Origin: Epiperipatus broadwayi
Lineage: Eukaryota; Onychophora; Udeonychophora; Euonychophora; Peripatidae
Reading direction: 5' to 3'
Length of the DNA stretch: 64,000 bases
Assembly (NCBI GenBank): GCA_028023455.1
Contig: JAQFVV010006208.1
Span: 7,236,963-7,300,962 of the forward strand
The translations under genes were made by a program, and so were the position numbers. Of this stretch, positions 59,901 through 64,000 are shown one piece after another. The number at the start of each line of letters is the position of its first letter. Positions within the stretch are counted from its first letter, which is position 1. The notes beneath the pieces were generated by a model that ran no database searches, was not told the DNA's origin, and saw only the letters and a program-made list of their open reading frames with translations.

Positions 59901-61979
59901 ATCTAGTGATCAGAGTGTGACATAGCATATAAACAAAATGAAATATAATAATAAAAATAATAATAAATGACATATTATATAAACGAAATAAAATAAAGAA
60001 TAAATATCAACATTACAGATAGTCTCTTTAAATTTCTTTTCCTTCCACTGTCCATCAATCAATATATTTAGTTCATTTCACTTGAGATAGCTATACAATA
60101 GCACGTCAGACAGTTATTTTAATTAAATGTGTATAGAATGCACAGACAGTCATTTGAATAAAGTTAAATCAAAATGTAGATAGTTATTTTAAATCAAAAT
60201 TGTAGATAGTTATTTTAAATCAAATTTGTAGATAGTTATTTTAAATCAAAATGTAGATATAGGATAGTTAATAAATTTTTAAAAAGTTCTGTTGGTTACC
60301 TTCCAGTTGAGTTCTTCCTGGGTTTGAATTCACTTTGTTCCTTTTTCTTCTTTTCCATTTAAAGGTTCAACTTATAGGCAATAAGCAGTTTCTGATTCCC
60401 AACATGAATTAACTCTTTTCAAAACATTATACAGAAGATTGTTGTAGTTCTTTAAACGAATTTTGAAGAGCCATATAATTATTATAATCTGAATTGGTCT
60501 TTTAATTTGATAAAAGAAATTTGACAATTCTCTCCCTGTATGAAATTTTATAAGCAGACTGGATGAATTGTGACATTCAACAGAAAATATCTTATCAAAA
60601 GTTGACTTCTTCATTAATAATTTTGAGAAAAAGAGATATGCACCATTTTTGGAAGAATTAGAAATTCATATTTTGGTCTACTATACAACTTAACTTCATT
60701 ATCAAATTCTGAGAAAGAAAATTTAAAACTTGGAGGAAAAAAAAAAAACCTTTAGAGATATTAATTTTTAGTTAGTTAGCTCAGTTCTCAATCAGCAAAA
60801 AGTTTCTTCTTTTTTTTTTTTTTTTACTTTTCTCTTTCCAGTTTTTATAGGATAAAAGAAAAGAGAAAACAGATGTTACCCCCCCCCCCAGGGTTTCTCT
60901 TTAAGTCTAATCAAAAAAAAATCCCTATTCAGAATGAACAATAACTCTTCCTAAGGTGTTATCCCTTTAATAACCTTGTCTGATTTTAAACCAGATCTCT
61001 TTAATTAACATATTGATGACCAATTTATGAAATTTAATCAAGGAAACTCTAATTAAAAAATTAAGCCTACTAACAATTTTCTTGTCAAACAAAGGTTACA
61101 TTCACTGAATCTAAATAATTTCTTACTTAGATTTACATTTTTAATAATTTAAAAAAAAATAAATTATTATGTCAGTTTCTTTAAAGGAAAGAAAAAAAAA
61201 TCAAACCCATATATCTGTATCACACACACACACACGCATGTGCAGACCATCAAATAAAAAATACTGATTATCCAGATTATATGAACACAAATATCTATCA
61301 TAATTTCTTATAATTTCGAGCATAAAATCAATTATAATTTCTGATAATCATAAACATAAATATTTACCACAATCTCCTATAACTCCAAACTTATTCTCTA
61401 GAAAGAAACTGTTAACTAAAGCTACTGACAATCGATTCAACCTTACTTCTCATCAACTCTTTAGTAATAGACATTCCATACAAACACAAACTGTCTCTAT
61501 ATATGTTACTTGTGAGCTATATAGCCATTACTTTCTCAAATAAAACTTAATTCTTCTTATAGCAAAAAAAAATTTTTTTTCCCCAATTACTTCATTTTAT
61601 TATATTTGGTTTATAGATGGAATAAACCAAAGGGTTACAATATATATAGCCTGTATGTTAGATACTAAATAGTCATATAAAAAACAAGTTTTTAAAAAGA
61701 AGTTTGTTATATTAATTTATAAGTATGGTAATTTTTTTAATATAATATATCACTAACACTTAAACTATTAGTCTTTAGATTGGAATCTACGTTTACTATT
61801 AAATGATTTTCAATTCAATTACTGGCCAGAGAAATGAGAGTAATATAATAAAAAAATATTTTAATAAATTACTTCCTGATAGATTTATTTAAATTAATAG
61901 TTATTTATTATTTACATAATGATTTGCATAGAAATAAGCTACAACTTTTTAATAATAAATTTTTCAATTTTTGTTTTAG
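56936..61979. other. Long AT-rich intron stretch, no gene
   Basis: No sustained frame. On the minus strand, TGGTGCCCCCG at 57040-57030 looks like a tRNA primer-binding site, and a G10 run (C10 on + at 60871-60880) looks like a polypurine tract, but no LTR pair is shown. A CACACACACACACG run lies near 61220. Confidence 0.35.
60164..60262. repeat. 26-bp minisatellite, ~4 copies
   Basis: 'GTAGATAGTTATTTTAAATC' recurs at 60176, 60202 and 60228, with a truncated unit at 60253. Confidence 0.85.
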
Positions 61980-62184
61980 GTGCCCCAAGATTAACAATTG
62001 ATAAGTCCCGGAGAATTAAACCACTACAACATCATCGTCGACCAACAAGACAGCTTAGTACTGGCAGTGTGAGTGTTTCAAGCAGTAGACGGTCTTCTTT
62101 AGATTATAATGTTGAAGAAAATCCAAGAAGGCTTAATGAATCAAACCCTGAAGAAAAATATAAATTTGGTGATGAAATTAAAAG
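61980..62184 (+). CDS. Unc-89: Unc-89 linker and start of kinase domain 2
   Basis: 205 nt, entering in phase 1 and leaving in phase 2, acceptor TTGTTTTAG and donor GTAGTT. It encodes a basic linker ('APRLTIDKSRRIKPL', 'HHRRPTRQLSTGSV', 'SSSRRSSLDYN') with R-x-x-S and R-R-x-S sites that suit basophilic kinases, then E-E-K-Y-K-F-G-D-E-I-K-R. The last residues match the opening of an MLCK/titin-like kinase domain just before the glycine loop. The remainder of kinase 2 must lie beyond the window. The TAG after K-R is part of the intron. Confidence 0.88.
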
Positions 62185-62369
62185 GTAGTTTTTTTAACTG
62201 AATGATTAAATAATAAATAATAAGTTTTTTGTGATTATAAAATATAGAGCTGTACATAATCTTTATATTTATGTTTAAAATGTGTAAAAAAATCATATTT
62301 AGAAAAAATATTTAGAAGTTTGATAGTACTATTATATTAACACCAAAAAAAAAATTAAATTGAATTAAA

Positions 62370-62901
62370 TATAGGGGATTTGAACTCAGACTTTCAAGGA
62401 CCCTTCAACTATCCATACTATCTCATACCACTGATACTATCACTACATACATGTAGAAAAGATAAATAATCACCAATATATGTATTTTGTGCTAAACCAG
62501 CACTCATCAGTTGGTCCAGATTATCATCTCCCACATATATATATATATATAATCAATGCTCAGTTTATATTAAGCTAGCAAATCTTCATACTTTAATGGG
62601 AAGACTTCAATCCACCCAAACCTCCAACGATTAAAGCCTGTCCATTAAAGTATGAAGATTTGCTAGCTTAATATAAACTGAGCACTGATTATGTGTATGT
62701 GTGGGAGATGATAATCTGGACCAACTGATGAGTGCTGGTTTAGCACGAAATACATATATTGGTGATTATTTATCTTTTCTACATGTATGTGGTCATATGT
62801 ATCAGTGGTATGAGATAGTATGGATAGTTGAAGGGTGCTTGAAAGTCTGAGTTCAAATCCAGACAATTAGGCTCCAGGTATGTGAAGAGTGCCTGTGTTT
62901 C
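62370..62901. mobile_element. HFB-B foldback element with 13-bp target duplication
   Basis: 532 bp flanked by AAATTGAATTAAA (62357-62369 and 62902-62914). The arms meet near 62610-62640, and both read outward from the centre. The left-arm ribozyme (- strand, 62461-62530) has AAAA in place of GAAA. The right-arm one (62711-62769) is intact. The outer part holds tRNA-like 'ATCAGTGGTATGAG' and 'GAGTTCAAATCC' 50 bp apart, then a CAGG...CCTG hairpin at the right end only. Confidence 0.92.
62711..62769 (+). ncRNA. Intact type I hammerhead ribozyme (HFB-B)
   Basis: ATAATC (62711-62716), bulge TGG, ACCAA (62720-62724), CTGATGA (62725-62731), stem II GTGCT/AGCAC with loop GGTTT (62732-62746), GAAA (62747-62750), stem III ATA/TAT with CA loop (62750-62757), A at 62758, then TTGGT (62759-62763) and GATTAT (62764-62769). 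TTGGT pairs ACCAA and GATTAT pairs ATAATC exactly. Predicted cleavage is after 62758 (AUA triplet). All invariant core bases are present. The bulge opposite loop II is the usual site of tertiary contact in natural hammerheads. Confidence 0.88.
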
Positions 62902-63121
62902 AAATTGAATTAAACAATTTTAGGGCTAATTTGACAAATGTGAATTCTATAGAAAGAATACTTCAGAAATTATATTTACTTTAATTTTCAGTAATGTCTT
63001 TTTTAAATATCTCCTTTTTGCTGTTGACGTAATTCTTAACAATATCTTAAAGCACTCTATGTTGCTTATAAAAGTTATTGGATAATTGTGTCCCTTTTCA
63101 TGTTTTTCTAAAATGGATTAA

Positions 63122-63659
63122 TATATAGAGTATATGAGCATAGACTTTCACACAACCCACCACTCTCTACTCTATCTCATAACACTGATACACTTGAACA
63201 CATATATGTTGAAAAGATAAATAATCACCATTATACGTATTTCATGCTATACCAGCAATCATCAGTTAGTCCAGATTACCATCTTTACACATATATGCCA
63301 TAAGTGCTCAGATATATATTAAGATAGCCAGTCTTCATACTTTAATTGGATGGATGGTTGAAGAGTTGGAGTAGATTGTAACCTGTCCTTTAAAGTATGA
63401 AGTCTGGCTATCTTAATATATATCTGAGCACTTATGGCATATATGTGTTGAGATGGTAATCTGGACCAACTGATGATTGCTGGTTTAGCATAAAATATGG
63501 ATATTGGTGATTATTTATCTTTTCAACATATATGTGTTCAAGTGTATCAGTGTTATGAGATAGAGTGGAGAGTGGTGGGTTATGTGAAAGTCTGTGCTCA
63601 TATCCCCTATATATTACATATATGGACACAGGTATATAATTAGCCTGTGTTTCAGTTAT
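63122..63659. mobile_element. HFB-B foldback element with 13-bp target duplication
   Basis: 538 bp flanked by TAAAATGGATTAA (63109-63121 and 63660-63672). Arms meet near 63360-63400. The + ribozyme (63452-63515) has ATAAAAT in place of GAAA; the - ribozyme (63225-63290) keeps the core, but stem I is mismatched next to the cut site. The right end closes in ACACAGG...CCTGTGT. Confidence 0.9.
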
Positions 63660-63672
63660 TAAAATGGATTAA

Positions 63673-64000
63673 GTTATGTAATCTCTAAAAATATTCCCCT
63701 TTGTCTTTATATTTTAAAAATAAAATTAACATAATAAACCTATCAAGAAAACTTATGTGGGTTTTACTTTATCAATTATATGTGTACTTTAACATAGTTA
63801 TTATAACTCCTTTTTTTTTAACTATTCACTTTTTTTGCCATAAAACTATTGCTGTTAATATTGTATCACTGTTACACTAAACGTGATGTTCTCAAATATT
63901 ATAACATTAATTCATTGCAAAATTTTTATTAATTTAAATTCTTATTGCCTTTATGCAAGACTGGCTACAAAATTATTATAGGAGTAGATGAAAACACATT
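63673..64000. other. AT-rich intron to window end
   Basis: Nothing recognised; part of the Unc-89 intron after 62184. Confidence 0.5.

Overview
The window is AT-rich animal DNA, most likely arthropod. Small exons separated by very large introns, RTE-type LINEs, Penelope-like elements (PLEs), a hAT element and tRNA-derived SINEs all point to a metazoan; the exact lineage cannot be fixed from the sequence. One host gene is visible on the + strand: an Unc-89/obscurin-type giant muscle kinase. Seven of its exons lie here: the last piece of protein kinase domain 1 (8391-8436), two linker exons (14323-14400, 14475-14976), an Ig domain (41963-42247), an Fn3 domain in two exons (42358-42489, 42561-42725), and a basic/Ser-rich linker running into the first residues of kinase domain 2 (61980-62184). 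All junctions keep phase and have GT/AG borders. The introns are about 5.9 kb, 74 bp, 27.0 kb, 110 bp, 71 bp and 19.3 kb, and the last one continues past the window.

The second linker exon can also be read straight through its splice donor. The frame stays open for 353 more codons to a stop at 16037, ends in a hydrophobic membrane-anchor-like segment, and is followed 48 bp later by AATAAA. This looks like an undescribed alternative 3' end that would stop the protein after kinase 1 and add a tail anchor.

The introns are packed with repeats. The most striking are two families of short head-to-head palindromic elements, given working labels HFB-A and HFB-B. Each arm carries a type I hammerhead ribozyme facing outward from the centre, and several copies are bounded by 11-14 bp target-site duplications. 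HFB-B at 62711-62769 has every hammerhead part: CTGATGA, a 5-bp stem II, GAAA, a tiny stem III, an AUA cleavage triplet and a bulged stem I. HFB-A at 47633-47691 (- strand) has the same plan with a GUC triplet. A PLE remnant at 9623-10503, with GIY-YIG endonuclease coding in its centre and C-terminal coding in both arms, has the same head-to-head layout and a 15-bp duplication. The simplest reading is that HFB-A and HFB-B are non-autonomous, retrozyme-like passengers of PLE machinery, inserted by priming from both ends of a staggered break.

Other content: a near-full-length decayed RTE-type LINE (1-3258, - strand), a second one (42776-46440), several 3' fragments and one internally deleted copy; a second AP-endonuclease LINE (33302-36990, + strand) carrying two nested insertions; fragments of two more LINEs; a 491-bp hAT remnant whose paralogous empty site lies at 25425-25680; a 771-bp terminal-inverted-repeat element; three tRNA-like SINE heads; and minisatellites of 90, 47 and 26 bp. 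The stretches 49.05-54.98 kb and 56.94-61.98 kb are very AT-rich and show no genes.
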